A stretch of 64,000 nt of DNA from Oscillospiraceae bacterium (GCA_015069185.1 SVJB01000006.1:1-64000), one strand, 5' to 3'; shown: positions 25,388 through 35,391, numbered from the stretch's first letter. Program-made: numbers and translations. Notes: a model not told the origin generated them from the sequence alone.

Positions 25388-26278
25388 TTAAATTAATGTT
25401 GTCATCTGGCATAATAAGGCAACTGCACAACATACTAAAGAAATGCCAACCTTCCAGGTAAATTTCTCCTTTTGGAAAATAATACCAATTATTAATGAGA
25501 TCATTATCGACGCTGCCGTAACAATAGTAAACTGAGCAGCTGCATTCATTTTCCCTGCAAGAATCCCTGCCATATAGAAGCATACACCATTACAGAGTCC
25601 CATCAGAACCATAAAAGGAAGTGTCTTCTTCTTAATAACTCCAACAATGTTCTTACCCGTCTGCTTTCTGCCAAATATAATACCTGCAATAATAGCTGCA
25701 ATTGCCGCAGAGAAATACATTATAGCATTAAAAGCATTTGTTGAGCTTGCACTATTATCGGTTTTTACAACGTCATTCAGTTTAATCAAGAAATTAACTA
25801 AACCGTTTGCAATACATGCTACCAAAGGAAGAAAAACAGCGCCCTTCTTGCCTGTTTTCTCATCACCCTTCAGATTTAAAATCAGAATGACTGCCACAGA
25901 GGCAATCATTCCGATTAATTGTATTATTGCAACTTTTTCTTTTAAGAAAATGGACGAGAGTGCAACTGTTATAATGAAGTTCAAATTCATTATGATAATC
26001 GATATAGACATTGAATTTGTCTTCATCGATTCAATTAATATTACAATAGCCGCGAAGATACAAACTCCGGCACCTACTGCAATAGGTATCTGCTTTAATG
26101 CAATTGTGTCGCCAAACAAGCTGGCAATACCAAACACAGCTGCAAGCATCATACACCAAACAGATGGCATGAATGAACTCATACTTCTATTGTGACTCTC
26201 TATAGCTAGTTTCTTATAAATATTTCCTGTAAAGCCCGAGGAACATACATATAAAGTAAACAATAAAACTATAATCAT
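25388..26278 (-). CDS. EamA/DMT-family membrane transporter
   Basis: The 296-residue protein has about ten hydrophobic helices arranged as two EamA repeats. The conserved end of each repeat is visible (VALSSIFLKEKVAIIQLIGMIASVAVILIL and IMISLIIGIIFQKEKFTWKVGISLVCCAVALL). DMT carriers move small metabolites across the membrane, often as exporters or sugar uptake systems (RhaT and GlcU-like). Its ATG overlaps the end of the oxidoreductase gene by four bases and the deacetylase-like gene follows 24 bases later, so a sugar-related role is likely. Confidence 0.8.
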   Translation of the reverse strand: MIIVLLFTLYVCSSGFTGNIYKKLAIESHNRSMSSFMPSVWCMMLAAVFGIASLFGDTIALKQIPIAVGAGVCIFAAIVILIESMKTNSMSISIIIMNLNFIITVALSSIFLKEKVAIIQLIGMIASVAVILILNLKGDEKTGKKGAVFLPLVACIANGLVNFLIKLNDVVKTDNSASSTNAFNAIMYFSAAIAAIIAGIIFGRKQTGKNIVGVIKKKTLPFMVLMGLCNGVCFYMAGILAGKMNAAAQFTIVTAASIMISLIIGIIFQKEKFTWKVGISLVCCAVALLCQMTTLI

Positions 26279-27429
26279 TTTCTAAAGTCCGGTACTTCTA
26301 AGCGTACCCCGCCTTTCCTCGCTGATTCAACTGCCATAATAGCAGGAGCTGCTGTCTCTACAGCCTTGTATACATCGAGTGGCGGAGTCTTATCATTTAA
26401 GATAGCATCCATGAAGTAATAAATCGGATAGTAGTCCGCGCCGCCGTGTGAAGCATTTCTGAATACTTCATCAGCGTTAGGATCAGCGCAACCCCAATCA
26501 GGGCGATCAGACCAACCGGTGTCAGGTGTATACAGTTTGGGGAAGTCAACAGTAGAACGTGAAGACTCTACAGTACATTTTGTTCCCTTGATTGTGTACC
26601 AGTGAGCACCTGTCTCTCTCTTATATCCATATGGAGAATTAAATCCTGCTCTCAAGCTGAAAATTGTATCATTTGAGTTGTACATAAGTGCGCACTCTAA
26701 GTCGCGAACGTCAAAGCCTTCGCTGTAGTAGCTTCCCTTTCTGGTACCTACACATGATACTGATTCAATTCTACCACCTGTAATTGAGAGAAGCGGTGAT
26801 AATTCATGAGGCAAATACCAAATAGGATCCATAAATGCACGATATCTCCAAGTAGTCTCATAATCAGGATTATTATGATAAGATGTATCGTGACCCCAGA
26901 TACGGTGACCTGTCTTCTTATTTCTGAAGTAATCCCAATCCTGCTCATAGTGAAGATATTCACCCTCAGCATAGTAAATCTTACCAAAATCACCGCGCTC
27001 AGCCATCTTGCGCCATTCACTTATAAAATACCAATAACGTGTTTGCTCAGCTAATTGATATTTAACGCCGTTCTTTCTGACACCGTTTACCAATCTGTAA
27101 CACTGGTCGATTGTATATGCAGCAGGAACCTCTGTCATAACATGGATACCTCTATCCATCTCACGAACAGCGTATTCAACCTGAATATCAGGGTCACACG
27201 CTATCATGATAGCATCGTAAACAGCATCCTTAATCATTTCCTCATATGAGTGGTATGTCTTAGCATCCCAGCCCTTAAGAAGCTTAACTTTCTCAGCCGC
27301 ATCCTCAACGGCACCCTCTGTAATATCACACAGAGCAACAACCTCAAGATTCGGATGTTCCAAATATGACTCAGCCAAGGAACTCCATCTGGGACCTGTT
27401 CCCAGAATCGCAAATCTTACCTTTTTCAT
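26275..27429 (-). CDS. Gfo/Idh/MocA-family oxidoreductase
   Basis: The ATG of MKKVRFAILGTG follows GGAG by 6 bases. The ~384-residue enzyme starts with a Rossmann fold (VRFAILGTGPRWSSLAESYLEH) and has the family motif EVPAAYTIDQCYRLV, in which the usual EKP is EVP. The C-terminal alpha/beta domain follows (YAEGEYLHYEQDW, WRYRAFMDPIWYLPHELSPLLSI). These enzymes oxidise, reduce or epimerise sugars with NAD(P), and some hydrolyse glycosides by transient oxidation. The Lys-to-Val change at the usual catalytic EKP site suggests altered chemistry. It lies between a surface protein and a DMT transporter. Confidence 0.8.
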   Translation of the reverse strand: MKKVRFAILGTGPRWSSLAESYLEHPNLEVVALCDITEGAVEDAAEKVKLLKGWDAKTYHSYEEMIKDAVYDAIMIACDPDIQVEYAVREMDRGIHVMTEVPAAYTIDQCYRLVNGVRKNGVKYQLAEQTRYWYFISEWRKMAERGDFGKIYYAEGEYLHYEQDWDYFRNKKTGHRIWGHDTSYHNNPDYETTWRYRAFMDPIWYLPHELSPLLSITGGRIESVSCVGTRKGSYYSEGFDVRDLECALMYNSNDTIFSLRAGFNSPYGYKRETGAHWYTIKGTKCTVESSRSTVDFPKLYTPDTGWSDRPDWGCADPNADEVFRNASHGGADYYPIYYFMDAILNDKTPPLDVYKAVETAAPAIMAVESARKGGVRLEVPDFRK

Positions 27430-27472
27430 AATATTCTCCAATCAAATTTCTAAAATTTTTGTTTATTTTCTA

Positions 27473-27504
27473 AGTAACATTCCAAAATTAATTGGAATGT
27501 TACT
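27473..27504 (-). other. Intercistronic hairpin after the surface-protein gene
   Basis: A perfect 13-base stem (AGTAACATTCCAA and complement) with a 6-base loop lies 15 bases after the surface-protein stop. No T-run follows, so it more likely protects the upstream mRNA or reduces read-through than fully terminates. Confidence 0.55.
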
Positions 27505-27518
27505 AAAAAATCAATAAA

Positions 27519-28949
27519 TTAGTTTTCTTTTTTCTTCTTAAGTGCTACAGCTGATAATGAAGCAATCGCCAGCGAGATAAGACCAAAGTCACCTACTGAT
27601 GGAATCTCAGGCTCAGCAGCCTTAGCGTTGACTGTAAGATTAATTGTATAGAAATCGATAGCTTCACCTGTGTTAGAGTAAGCAGTAAGCTTAATTACAT
27701 GGTCACCTGCAGCTAATTTAGATGTATCAATAACTGCATGTTCTGCGTCAGTACCAAAACCTACTTTGTCAGCAGCTGCAAGATCCGGTCCGTTATATCC
27801 AACAGCAGCAAGCACATCTGCACGGCTTCTTGTAGGAGTTAAGCTAATACCTTCGGCGCCATCAATTGAATATTTAATATCAAATAAACCTTTTGATGTA
27901 ATTGCCCAACCAAGTACAGATACATTATCTCCCTCTGTAATAGCAAGAGCAGAATTGTCACCGGCTTCCGGCTGTACACCATTGATTTTATCCATAGACT
28001 TCAAAACAGTAAGTGGTGCTTCCGGCTCCGGAGCAGCTTCCTTTGTGAATGTAAGGTCATCAATATTTAAGTCTACATAGTACTGAACGTCAGAATCAAA
28101 TGTACTTATTGTCAAGTTACCTTTTTCAGAAATAACTGCGTGATCTGTTCTTGCCTTCTCAACGCCGTTAGCATCTTTGATAACAGCAGTCTTATAAATA
28201 CCGTTAACAAGATTACTATACTCTACAGAAGCAAGTAATTTGTCGTTATACATAAATTTGCATACACCATCTTCATCAATAACCTCTAAAGATGCCCATG
28301 TTTGTATGTATAGTTCACCAAAAGCAGGATATCCTTCTATAACATAATCTGTAAACCAATAACCACCCTGAACGGCAGCGTTAGGATCTTCAAAATTAAC
28401 AACATAAATACGAATATGTTCATTGGCTGCATTTGATGAGAAGCTGATAAAAATACCACTATCGCCTACAATAGGTCCAAGATCTTTTGTGAATCCACCT
28501 AGAGGTTCATTAACAGCATGTGTTAATTTGCCATTTGCATCTCTTAATGTTCTCACACCAACGCCGGCAAAGTTAACCTGTGCATATGCAGACTCATAGA
28601 AGTTCATTTTGAACTTATAATTCTCATCCCACTGGCCTTTTGATGCCAGACTTGTGTTGTTGAGTAATCTTAAAACATAGTCTCCACCTACATAGTTAAT
28701 GTAGAACGGATAATATGTATCATCGTGTCCCTTGTGTGTTACATCAAAGAATTCTGCAATTTTATTACCGCTAGCCGCGTCCTGCATCATCCAGTCAAAA
28801 CCGGGCAGACCGCATACATTCTTATAATAATCATCCTCAAAATCAATAGACCAACTATTCGGTACTGTATATGTATCATTAGCAGATACTGTCCATACCA
28901 TTGTTAATGACATCGCCATAACAACTACAAAAATTAAAAGTTTTTTCAT
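27519..28949 (-). CDS. Secreted beta-sandwich surface protein with VGD-type C-terminal anchor
   Basis: The 476-residue protein has a signal peptide ending near VSANDTY. A long sandwich (about 25-310) contains GPIVGDSGIFISFSS and VEYSNLVNGIYKTAVIKDANG, strongly similar to the proteins at 21105 and 35526. A second Ig-like domain (about 315-440) with SKGLFDIKYSIDG and AAGDHVIKLTAYSNTGEAI follows. It ends in PSVGDFGLISLAIASLSA then KKKKEN, nearly the tail of the 54164-55486 protein. It is probably displayed on the cell surface to bind glycan or host material. A strong AGGAGG and the AAAAAGTATATATTT promoter box precede it. Confidence 0.65.
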   Translation of the reverse strand: MKKLLIFVVVMAMSLTMVWTVSANDTYTVPNSWSIDFEDDYYKNVCGLPGFDWMMQDAASGNKIAEFFDVTHKGHDDTYYPFYINYVGGDYVLRLLNNTSLASKGQWDENYKFKMNFYESAYAQVNFAGVGVRTLRDANGKLTHAVNEPLGGFTKDLGPIVGDSGIFISFSSNAANEHIRIYVVNFEDPNAAVQGGYWFTDYVIEGYPAFGELYIQTWASLEVIDEDGVCKFMYNDKLLASVEYSNLVNGIYKTAVIKDANGVEKARTDHAVISEKGNLTISTFDSDVQYYVDLNIDDLTFTKEAAPEPEAPLTVLKSMDKINGVQPEAGDNSALAITEGDNVSVLGWAITSKGLFDIKYSIDGAEGISLTPTRSRADVLAAVGYNGPDLAAADKVGFGTDAEHAVIDTSKLAAGDHVIKLTAYSNTGEAIDFYTINLTVNAKAAEPEIPSVGDFGLISLAIASLSAVALKKKKEN

Positions 28950-28990
28950 GTTTTACCTCCTATAAATCTATAAGCGTTTATTATGTCACG

Positions 28991-29027
28991 ATTATAAAAT
29001 GTAAAAGAAGTAAAATATATACTTTTT
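28991..29027 (-). promoter_or_regulatory. Promoter with AAAAAGTATATATTT box upstream of the surface-protein operon
   Basis: TATAAT (28991-28996) lies 23 bases downstream of AAAAAGTA in a 15-base box (29013-29027) identical to that at 22834-22848. The -35 position is poor, as at the other site. Confidence 0.55.
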
Positions 29028-29042
29028 CTGCCCGTTAATTTA

Positions 29043-30284
29043 TCAATTCTGTCGGATTGGTTTTCTTATAACTGTTCTGGGTTTGACATAGAATGGTAAT
29101 ATTGTATGAACATTCATCTTTGCATGATTGGCCCTAATGACCTTCTCGCCCTTATCATCATACATATTTTGTGCTATTATTGAATGAATTTCTTGTGACG
29201 GAGTGACAAATTCTATAATATCCCCCTCTTCAAATACACTTCTTTGAGAAATTACCACACGCCAAGCCGAGTCATCATCTGTTGCTTCGCATTCAGACAC
29301 AATACCAACAAAATCTGCATCTCGCAAATAAGAAGAACTTCCGTAAACCTGAGCGCCGCGTATGCCCTCTAAGAAGAATCCCGTGCTGTAATCACGGTGG
29401 CTAACCATATTAACCTCTTTGAGTAGCTCGTCTACTATCTCCGGCGTTAATTCTCCTCCATTCTCAACGATATCCAATGCTATACGATATGCTCTCACTG
29501 TAAGCGCTGTATAGAATTCACTCTTCATTCTGCCCTCTATCTTAAGAGCATGCACTCCGGCCTTCACCATATCAGGTAAATATGGAAGTAAGCATAAATC
29601 CTTGGAATTAAACAAATATGTACCATATTTATCCTCCTGAATATACACTGTATCTGTATCTCCGTTAGAGCGTAAATATTCCCATCTGCATGGTTGAGCA
29701 CAATCACCTCTGTTAGATGATCTACCTGTCATATAGTCGCTAAGCATGCATCTTCCTGAATATGACATGCACATAGCACCATGGACGAAAACCTCCAATT
29801 CAATATCACGGCCTACATTAAATGCAATATTTTTAATTTCTTCAAAAGTAAGCTCTCTGGCAAGATTTACACGGGTAGCACCCATATTTTTCCAAACGCG
29901 ACACGTAGCACTATTAAGATTATTTGCCTGAGTACTTACGTGAATATCTAAGTCAGGTACTTTGGCATGAATAGCGGTAAAAGCGCCCAAATCAGACACA
30001 ATAACGCCGTGTACGCCTATCTCATAGAGTTTCTCAGCCTGCTGCACCATACGCTCAATATCTGTATCTCTAGGGAAAATGTTCAGTGTAACATATATTT
30101 TCTTACCATGCTCGTTGGCATATTCTACCGCACGGCGTGTCTCCTCTAACGTAAAATTATCACAATTAGAACGAAGTCCAAAGCCTGCATCAGAACCTAT
30201 ATACACAGCATCTGCGCCATATTCAAAAGCTGTCATCATTTTACTGTAATTACCGCCGGGAGCCAGCAGCTCAACTCTGCCCAT
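29043..30284 (-). CDS. trhP: U32-family peptidase/tRNA hydroxylation protein (TrhP-like)
   Basis: The 413-residue protein has the U32 signature: LEVFVHGAMCMSYSGRCMLSDYMTGRSSNRGDCAQPC, with its conserved cysteines. In Bacillus the homologues YrrN/YrrO (TrhP) hydroxylate uridine 34 of tRNA using prephenate, and the neighbouring gene yrrM (trmR) methylates the product. The same trmR neighbour lies 12 bases upstream here, so TrhP function is well supported by context. Only one U32 gene is present. An iron-sulfur site built by the Cys cluster is expected. It is the last gene of the typA-mltG-trmR-trhP block. Confidence 0.85.
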   Translation of the reverse strand: MGRVELLAPGGNYSKMMTAFEYGADAVYIGSDAGFGLRSNCDNFTLEETRRAVEYANEHGKKIYVTLNIFPRDTDIERMVQQAEKLYEIGVHGVIVSDLGAFTAIHAKVPDLDIHVSTQANNLNSATCRVWKNMGATRVNLARELTFEEIKNIAFNVGRDIELEVFVHGAMCMSYSGRCMLSDYMTGRSSNRGDCAQPCRWEYLRSNGDTDTVYIQEDKYGTYLFNSKDLCLLPYLPDMVKAGVHALKIEGRMKSEFYTALTVRAYRIALDIVENGGELTPEIVDELLKEVNMVSHRDYSTGFFLEGIRGAQVYGSSSYLRDADFVGIVSECEATDDDSAWRVVISQRSVFEEGDIIEFVTPSQEIHSIIAQNMYDDKGEKVIRANHAKMNVHTILPFYVKPRTVIRKPIRQN

Positions 30285-30296
30285 ATTAACCTTCCT

Positions 30297-30926
30297 TTAT
30301 ACCTTCTTAGAGCCAAGTATCATTCCGTCTCCCACCTCAAGGAGCACCGAAGATAACCTGGCATCATTTAAAATTATCCTGTGAAATTCCTGCATATTTG
30401 CAATTATTGTTCTATGTTTATGTGGCGCTGTTGCAGGATCCAGCTTAGCTTTGCCATGGTATGTACAATTATCACATAAAAGTACTCCATCTTTTTTAAG
30501 GAGTCTGAGGCAATCTTCATATATTCGAGCATACTGTCCCTTAGCCGCGTCCATAAACACCATGTCATATTGCATACTCAGAGCCGGTAATACCTCAAGG
30601 CAATCACCACATATTACTCGTATATTAGATGAGAATCCACATTTTTCAATATTCTGTCTGGCTACGACCACCATGTCCGGATCAATCTCAATAGTATCAA
30701 TGTGAAAAGGCGTGGCAACGCCGTCTACCACATTTTCACAGCAGGCAGATGCCATACAAATAGCACTATACCCTATAGCAGTGCCAAGTTCTAAAATACG
30801 AACAGGCTTATGAATATGAAGCAATACATCAATAAGTCGCTGAGAATCAGCTCTTATAATAGGAATATATTCTGCTTCGGCATATGTTCTGAGATTGTTA
30901 AGATAATCTTTGATATCCAATTGCAT
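30297..30926 (-). CDS. trmR: SAM-dependent O-methyltransferase, TrmR-like (tRNA 5-hydroxyuridine)
   Basis: The 209-residue enzyme is a class I methyltransferase of the O-MT family: RILELGTAIGYSAICMAS (SAM loop), IDTIEIDPDMVVVARQNI, YDMVFMDAAKGQY (acidic catalytic/metal site) and LLCDNCTYHGK. In Bacillus, TrmR converts ho5U34 to mo5U34 in tRNA. Position directly between mltG and the U32 gene matches the Bacillus order yrrL-yrrM-yrrN/O. Spacing to both neighbours is 6-12 bases, so they form an operon. Confidence 0.85.
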   Translation of the reverse strand: MQLDIKDYLNNLRTYAEAEYIPIIRADSQRLIDVLLHIHKPVRILELGTAIGYSAICMASACCENVVDGVATPFHIDTIEIDPDMVVVARQNIEKCGFSSNIRVICGDCLEVLPALSMQYDMVFMDAAKGQYARIYEDCLRLLKKDGVLLCDNCTYHGKAKLDPATAPHKHRTIIANMQEFHRIILNDARLSSVLLEVGDGMILGSKKV

Positions 30927-30932
30927 CTACCC

Positions 30933-32207
30933 TCAACCGTATTGCTCTTTTGCCTTCAAATGTTCTGCGTAAGTATGAGAGAAGATATGTGTACCCACAC
31001 CGTCTTTGGCATTATAAACAAAGTAATAATATTCATGTTCTTCCGGTATTAATGCCGCTTGTATAGATTTGAGGCCCGGATTGCATATAGGTCCGGGAAC
31101 AAAACCCTCATACATATACGTGTTATAAGGATCGTCTTCTTTCTCATTCTCAAGAGTAATATTTATCAAATCGATACCGTATAGCTTCTTATATACATAT
31201 CGTACAGTAGCACATGATTCCCACTTGTGAAGATTTACATCAGGGCTATTAACACGATTAAGGAACACCCCTGCAATCTTCGCACGTTCACCATCAATCT
31301 TAGCTTCTTTCTCTACGATAGATGCCAGAATCATAATCTCATCTACAGTAAGGCCAAGAGACTGAGCAGTAGAATAATATGAAGGCAGGAACACTTCGTT
31401 GAAACGGTTGAGGAACTTATATATTACGTCCTCTACATTTGCCTGTACGTCAAACTCATATGTGTCCGGGAATAGATAACCATCAAGTCTATAATCGCGA
31501 TTCTCTGTTTTTGCTGGTACAAACGCATATGATGATAAGTCAATATGATCTATGGCATACAGGAATTCCTTTGCATCTACCACTCCATTGCTCTCAAGAC
31601 GCTCTGCAATCTGCAACGTAGTAAAGCCCTCCGGGAATGTAACCCTTACAGTCTCAGGAGTACCGGACAGAATAACCATTATTTCATCGTACGTAAGTCC
31701 CTCACAAAGGGTGTATGTGCCGGCCTTATACAGATTATCATAGCCATTGAACTTAGATAAGAATTTATATACAAACTCGTTTTGTATCAAGCCCATCTCA
31801 TATAAATCTGCTGTAATTTGCTCTGAGGTAGAGCCCTTCTCTATACGAAACTTCACAGAAGTCTCCGGATCTATATAAATTGTTTCTATATCAATAGGAC
31901 TGTTGTATTTATCAATAAGATACGTATATGAAACATAGCTAGAGAAAAATACCAGCACCAACAGGAACATCACAAACAAAATCAAAAGCGGTATCGTGTA
32001 ACGATGCTTCAGCTTACGTTTATTTCTCGCCCTGACTTTAGATATCTTGCCTCGCTTGGTACTACTGGAAGTTGTACGATCCTGAGTAACAACCTCAAAC
32101 TCTTCTTCGTCAGCTTCCTGCTTTGCCTTCTTCTTGGCAATCTCTTCCTCCTTAAACTTCTGTCCGGGGCGTCTTATTCCTTTTGTTTGTTTCAGTCTTC
32201 CGTTCAA
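30933..32207 (-). CDS. mltG: Endolytic murein transglycosylase
   Basis: MltG cuts nascent peptidoglycan strands at the membrane and limits glycan length. The protein (~424 residues) has a long basic cytoplasmic N-terminus (RPGQKFKEEEIAKKKAKQEADEEE), one membrane helix (TIPLLILFVMFLLVLVFFSSYV), a LysM-like subdomain (FPEGFTTLQIAERL) and the YceG domain with the catalytic Glu in ILASIVEKEAKIDGERAKIAGVFLNR. The TTG start at 32207 (NGRLKQTKG) is preferred because GGAGGT lies about 10 bases upstream. The open frame extends seven codons further through that site. Confidence 0.9.
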   Translation of the reverse strand: MNGRLKQTKGIRRPGQKFKEEEIAKKKAKQEADEEEFEVVTQDRTTSSSTKRGKISKVRARNKRKLKHRYTIPLLILFVMFLLVLVFFSSYVSYTYLIDKYNSPIDIETIYIDPETSVKFRIEKGSTSEQITADLYEMGLIQNEFVYKFLSKFNGYDNLYKAGTYTLCEGLTYDEIMVILSGTPETVRVTFPEGFTTLQIAERLESNGVVDAKEFLYAIDHIDLSSYAFVPAKTENRDYRLDGYLFPDTYEFDVQANVEDVIYKFLNRFNEVFLPSYYSTAQSLGLTVDEIMILASIVEKEAKIDGERAKIAGVFLNRVNSPDVNLHKWESCATVRYVYKKLYGIDLINITLENEKEDDPYNTYMYEGFVPGPICNPGLKSIQAALIPEEHEYYYFVYNAKDGVGTHIFSHTYAEHLKAKEQYG

Positions 32208-32263
32208 AACAACTGCACCTCCATGCAAAAGGCCTGTCTGGTAATATTTCCAATAATACTATG

Positions 32264-34093
32264 TTAATTAGAAGATTTGCTCCTATTCTTAGCGCGAAGT
32301 TCTGTATTGAGTATCTTCTTGCGCAGACGAATGTTTTTAGGAGTAATCTCACAAAGTTCGTCATCACCAATAAACTCAAGAGACTGTTCTAAGCTGAAAA
32401 CCACCGGAGGTGTTAATCTGAGCGCCTCATCAGAGCCTGACGCACGAATATTAGTAACATGCTTCTTCTTACAAACATTTATTACTAAATCTTCGTTACG
32501 GGCACTCTCACCTACAATCATACCCTCATAAACCTTTACTCCGGGGCCGATGAAAAGTCTGCCTCGCTCCTGGGCATTATAAAGTCCATATGTAATAGAC
32601 TCTCCCTGCTCCCAAGCAACAATGGCACCGTGTGTTCTTGAATTTATATCGCCTTTGTACGGCTCATAACCGTCAAAGATATGATTCATTATACCATTTC
32701 CTCTTGTATCCGTCAAAAATTCCGAACGATATCCAATGAGTCCACGTGCCGGAATCTTAAATTCAAGTCTTGTATATCCCTCTAAGCCCGGATGCATATC
32801 AAGCATCTCGCCTTTACGTACGCCAATTTTCTCAATAACTGTTCCTAAAAGCTCGTCGGGAGTATCGATTGTAAGTCTCTCAATGGGCTCGTACAGTACT
32901 CCATCTACTTCTTTGAAAATTACTCTTGGTCTGGATACCTGAAACTCATATCCCTGTCTGCGCATAGTCTCAATCAAAATAGACAAATGCAATTCTCCAC
33001 GTCCAGACACCTTAAATGTATCAGCGCTATCTGTCTCCTCTACGCGCATACTTACATTAGTATCCAATTCTTTGAAAAGGCGGTCACGCAGATGTCGTGA
33101 CGTAACATATGTGCCTTCAGTACCTGCAAATGGACTGTTATTTACAGAAAAGTTCATGGACAAAGTAGGTTCATCAATATTCACAAAAGGAATAGGAGTA
33201 GGATCATCCGGACTACATACAGTATCACCAATATTTATATCTGGTATTCCGGCAAGTACTATAATGTCACCTGCCACAGCCTTTTCACTATCTATTCTCT
33301 TAAGACCCTGGAATTTATATAAATATGTCACCTTTGCTGTTTTATTTAATCCCTGCTGATTACATACTACAACATTCTGACCACAAATAACCTCTCCACG
33401 TTCAATACGCGCCACAGCAATCTTACCAACATATGGATCTGTACTTACATTGGATACAAGCATACGGAGTGGCGCTGCAACATCAACTGAAGGTGCAGGG
33501 ATCTCATCTATAATTGCTTCAAACAAAGGCTCCAGATTAATCCTCTCATCACTAAGATCACGTACTGCAAAACCATCGCGGGAAGAGGCGTATATAACAG
33601 GAAAATCCAACTGTTCATCAGATGCACCAAGATCCATAAATAGCGCCAGAACCTCGTCAAGCACCTCTGCCGGACGTGCTCCGTCGCGGTCGATTTTATT
33701 TATAACAACTACAGCTTTAAGATCCATCGCCAGCGCTTTAGAAAGAACAAAACGGGTCTGTGGCATAGCACCCTCAAAAGCGTCAACAAGTAGTAAAACG
33801 CCATCTACCATGCCCAGCACTCGCTCAACCTCACCACCAAAATCCGCATGTCCGGGCGTATCAACCACATTAATAACATGCTGCTTATATTCGATAGCGG
33901 TATTCTTTGATAAAATGGTAATACCTCTTTCTCTTTCCAGATCATTTGAGTCCATTACTCGCTCAGCTACAACCTCGTTGTCGCGGAACGTACCACTCTG
34001 TCTGAGAAGTCCATCAACCAAAGTAGTCTTGCCATGGTCAACATGGGCAATAATAGCAATATTTCTTATATCGTTTCTCTTTTCTAAACTCAT
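32264..34093 (-). CDS. typA: Ribosome-associated GTPase TypA/BipA
   Basis: TypA is a translational GTPase that binds the 70S ribosome and helps growth under stress. The 609 residues show all G motifs: [11 protein letters not shown] (G1), [10 protein letters not shown] (G2), [17 protein letters not shown] (G3), [14 protein letters not shown] (G4). EF-G-like domains III and V follow ([24 protein letters not shown]) along with the TypA C-terminal domain ([27 protein letters not shown]). Length is normal. It heads the mltG-trmR-trhP block with a 56-base gap. Confidence 0.97.
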   Translation of the reverse strand: MSLEKRNDIRNIAIIAHVDHGKTTLVDGLLRQSGTFRDNEVVAERVMDSNDLERERGITILSKNTAIEYKQHVINVVDTPGHADFGGEVERVLGMVDGVLLLVDAFEGAMPQTRFVLSKALAMDLKAVVVINKIDRDGARPAEVLDEVLALFMDLGASDEQLDFPVIYASSRDGFAVRDLSDERINLEPLFEAIIDEIPAPSVDVAAPLRMLVSNVSTDPYVGKIAVARIERGEVICGQNVVVCNQQGLNKTAKVTYLYKFQGLKRIDSEKAVAGDIIVLAGIPDINIGDTVCSPDDPTPIPFVNIDEPTLSMNFSVNNSPFAGTEGTYVTSRHLRDRLFKELDTNVSMRVEETDSADTFKVSGRGELHLSILIETMRRQGYEFQVSRPRVIFKEVDGVLYEPIERLTIDTPDELLGTVIEKIGVRKGEMLDMHPGLEGYTRLEFKIPARGLIGYRSEFLTDTRGNGIMNHIFDGYEPYKGDINSRTHGAIVAWEQGESITYGLYNAQERGRLFIGPGVKVYEGMIVGESARNEDLVINVCKKKHVTNIRASGSDEALRLTPPVVFSLEQSLEFIGDDELCEITPKNIRLRKKILNTELRAKNRSKSSN

Positions 34094-34137
34094 TTATTTC
34101 TTAGCCTTCTTTGTATTTTTTCCAAACATAATAAAGC

Positions 34138-34178
34138 TGCAAGGGCGCCGATTATAACAAAACGACGCCACTTGCAGT
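34138..34178 (-). terminator. Likely terminator of the CofE-like gene
   Basis: A 14- to 15-base imperfect stem (CTGCAAG plus a GC-rich inner helix) with a 12-base loop lies 13 bases after the stop. The T-run is short, so termination may be partial. Confidence 0.55.
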
Positions 34179-34191
34179 TATAAATTAACAT

Positions 34192-35391
34192 TTACGCCTT
34201 CTGGCTTGTATAGTTATCAAAATAACCTTGAATAAATATAATAGGAGTGCCCTTGTCTCCACTACCTGATGTTAAGTCACACAGTGAACCAATAAGATCT
34301 GTAAGACGTCTTGGTGTGGTACCCTGTGATGCCATGTTACCTACAAGATTACTCTGTTTATTCTTGATGTATTCTGAGATAGCATCTTTGAGTTCCTGTC
34401 CGCTAAGTGATGCAAAATCATTATCAGCCAGATACTTAAGCTTAATCTCATTTGGTGTACCTTCTAAGCCACTTGTATATCCCGGTGAAACAACCGGATC
34501 AGCCAGCTCCCATATCTTACCAACAGGATCCTTAAAAGCACCGTCACCGTATACCATAACCTCAACAAGCTTACCTGTTTTATCGAGAATTACTTGCTGT
34601 ACAGCCTCAACAAACTCCTGACACTTTTCTGGGAATAACTTAACTGTATTTTCTGTTGCTTTATTAGAACCAAGCAAACCATATGTTCTGTTACATCCAC
34701 TACCATTTACAGGATTGTTCATAATATCATCAAGACCACATACTCTATTTGCTCCATTAGCCAGGAGAATTCTCTTAGTTCTCGCTCTTGTATGAATATC
34801 ACAATTTATAACATTCTTTGTATATTTAAGAATTGCTCTGCAATCATTAGCAAATATAATCTCAACCTCTGCGCCACACTCCTTAATAAGGTCGCCGTAA
34901 TACTCAACATAATCAACGCCTGTAAATGGATGCTTATTATATCCAAACAATTTACGATATTCATCAAGACTAAGTACGTCTGTATATGGATTAACATCTG
35001 TAGCATCCAATTGATCTAATGTAATAAGGTGATTGCCAACTTCGTCTGAAGGATAGCTAAGCATAAGATAAATTTTCTTAGCACCTTTTGCAATACCTCT
35101 TAAACAGATAGCAAATCTGTTTCTGCTAAGTATCGGAAAAATAACACCAATGTCTTCTCCGCCAAGCTTTGCCTTAACATCTGTAGCTATATCATCAACT
35201 GATGCGTAGTTTCCCTGCGCTCTTGCCACAACAGCCTCGGTAACACCGATAATATCTCTATTCCCGATAGTAAAATTCTCGCACTCTGCTGCCTTCATAA
35301 CAGAATCAGCAACTATGCTGACAAGGTCATCTCCGCTTCTGATAATCGGAGCACGCACACCACGCGCAACTGTTCCACACATTCTTTCCAT
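34192..35391 (-). CDS. Coenzyme F420-0:L-glutamate ligase (CofE)-like protein
   Basis: The 399-residue protein resembles the CofE family: [41 protein letters not shown] and [27 protein letters not shown]. True CofE adds glutamate to F420-0 with GTP in methanogens and actinobacteria. Clostridia generally lack F420, and this longer variant probably ligates an amino acid to another acceptor or serves in an unknown pathway. It is a single gene under its own perfect TTGACA promoter. Distance from GGAG to the ATG is long (about 12 bases). Confidence 0.7.
   Translation of the reverse strand: MERMCGTVARGVRAPIIRSGDDLVSIVADSVMKAAECENFTIGNRDIIGVTEAVVARAQGNYASVDDIATDVKAKLGGEDIGVIFPILSRNRFAICLRGIAKGAKKIYLMLSYPSDEVGNHLITLDQLDATDVNPYTDVLSLDEYRKLFGYNKHPFTGVDYVEYYGDLIKECGAEVEIIFANDCRAILKYTKNVINCDIHTRARTKRILLANGANRVCGLDDIMNNPVNGSGCNRTYGLLGSNKATENTVKLFPEKCQEFVEAVQQVILDKTGKLVEVMVYGDGAFKDPVGKIWELADPVVSPGYTSGLEGTPNEIKLKYLADNDFASLSGQELKDAISEYIKNKQSNLVGNMASQGTTPRRLTDLIGSLCDLTSGSGDKGTPIIFIQGYFDNYTSQKA

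Noticed and set aside
33450..34157. Long plus-strand open frame opposite typA
   Set aside because: It is Ser/Thr/Ile-rich shadow coding of typA, which is unmistakable on the other strand.
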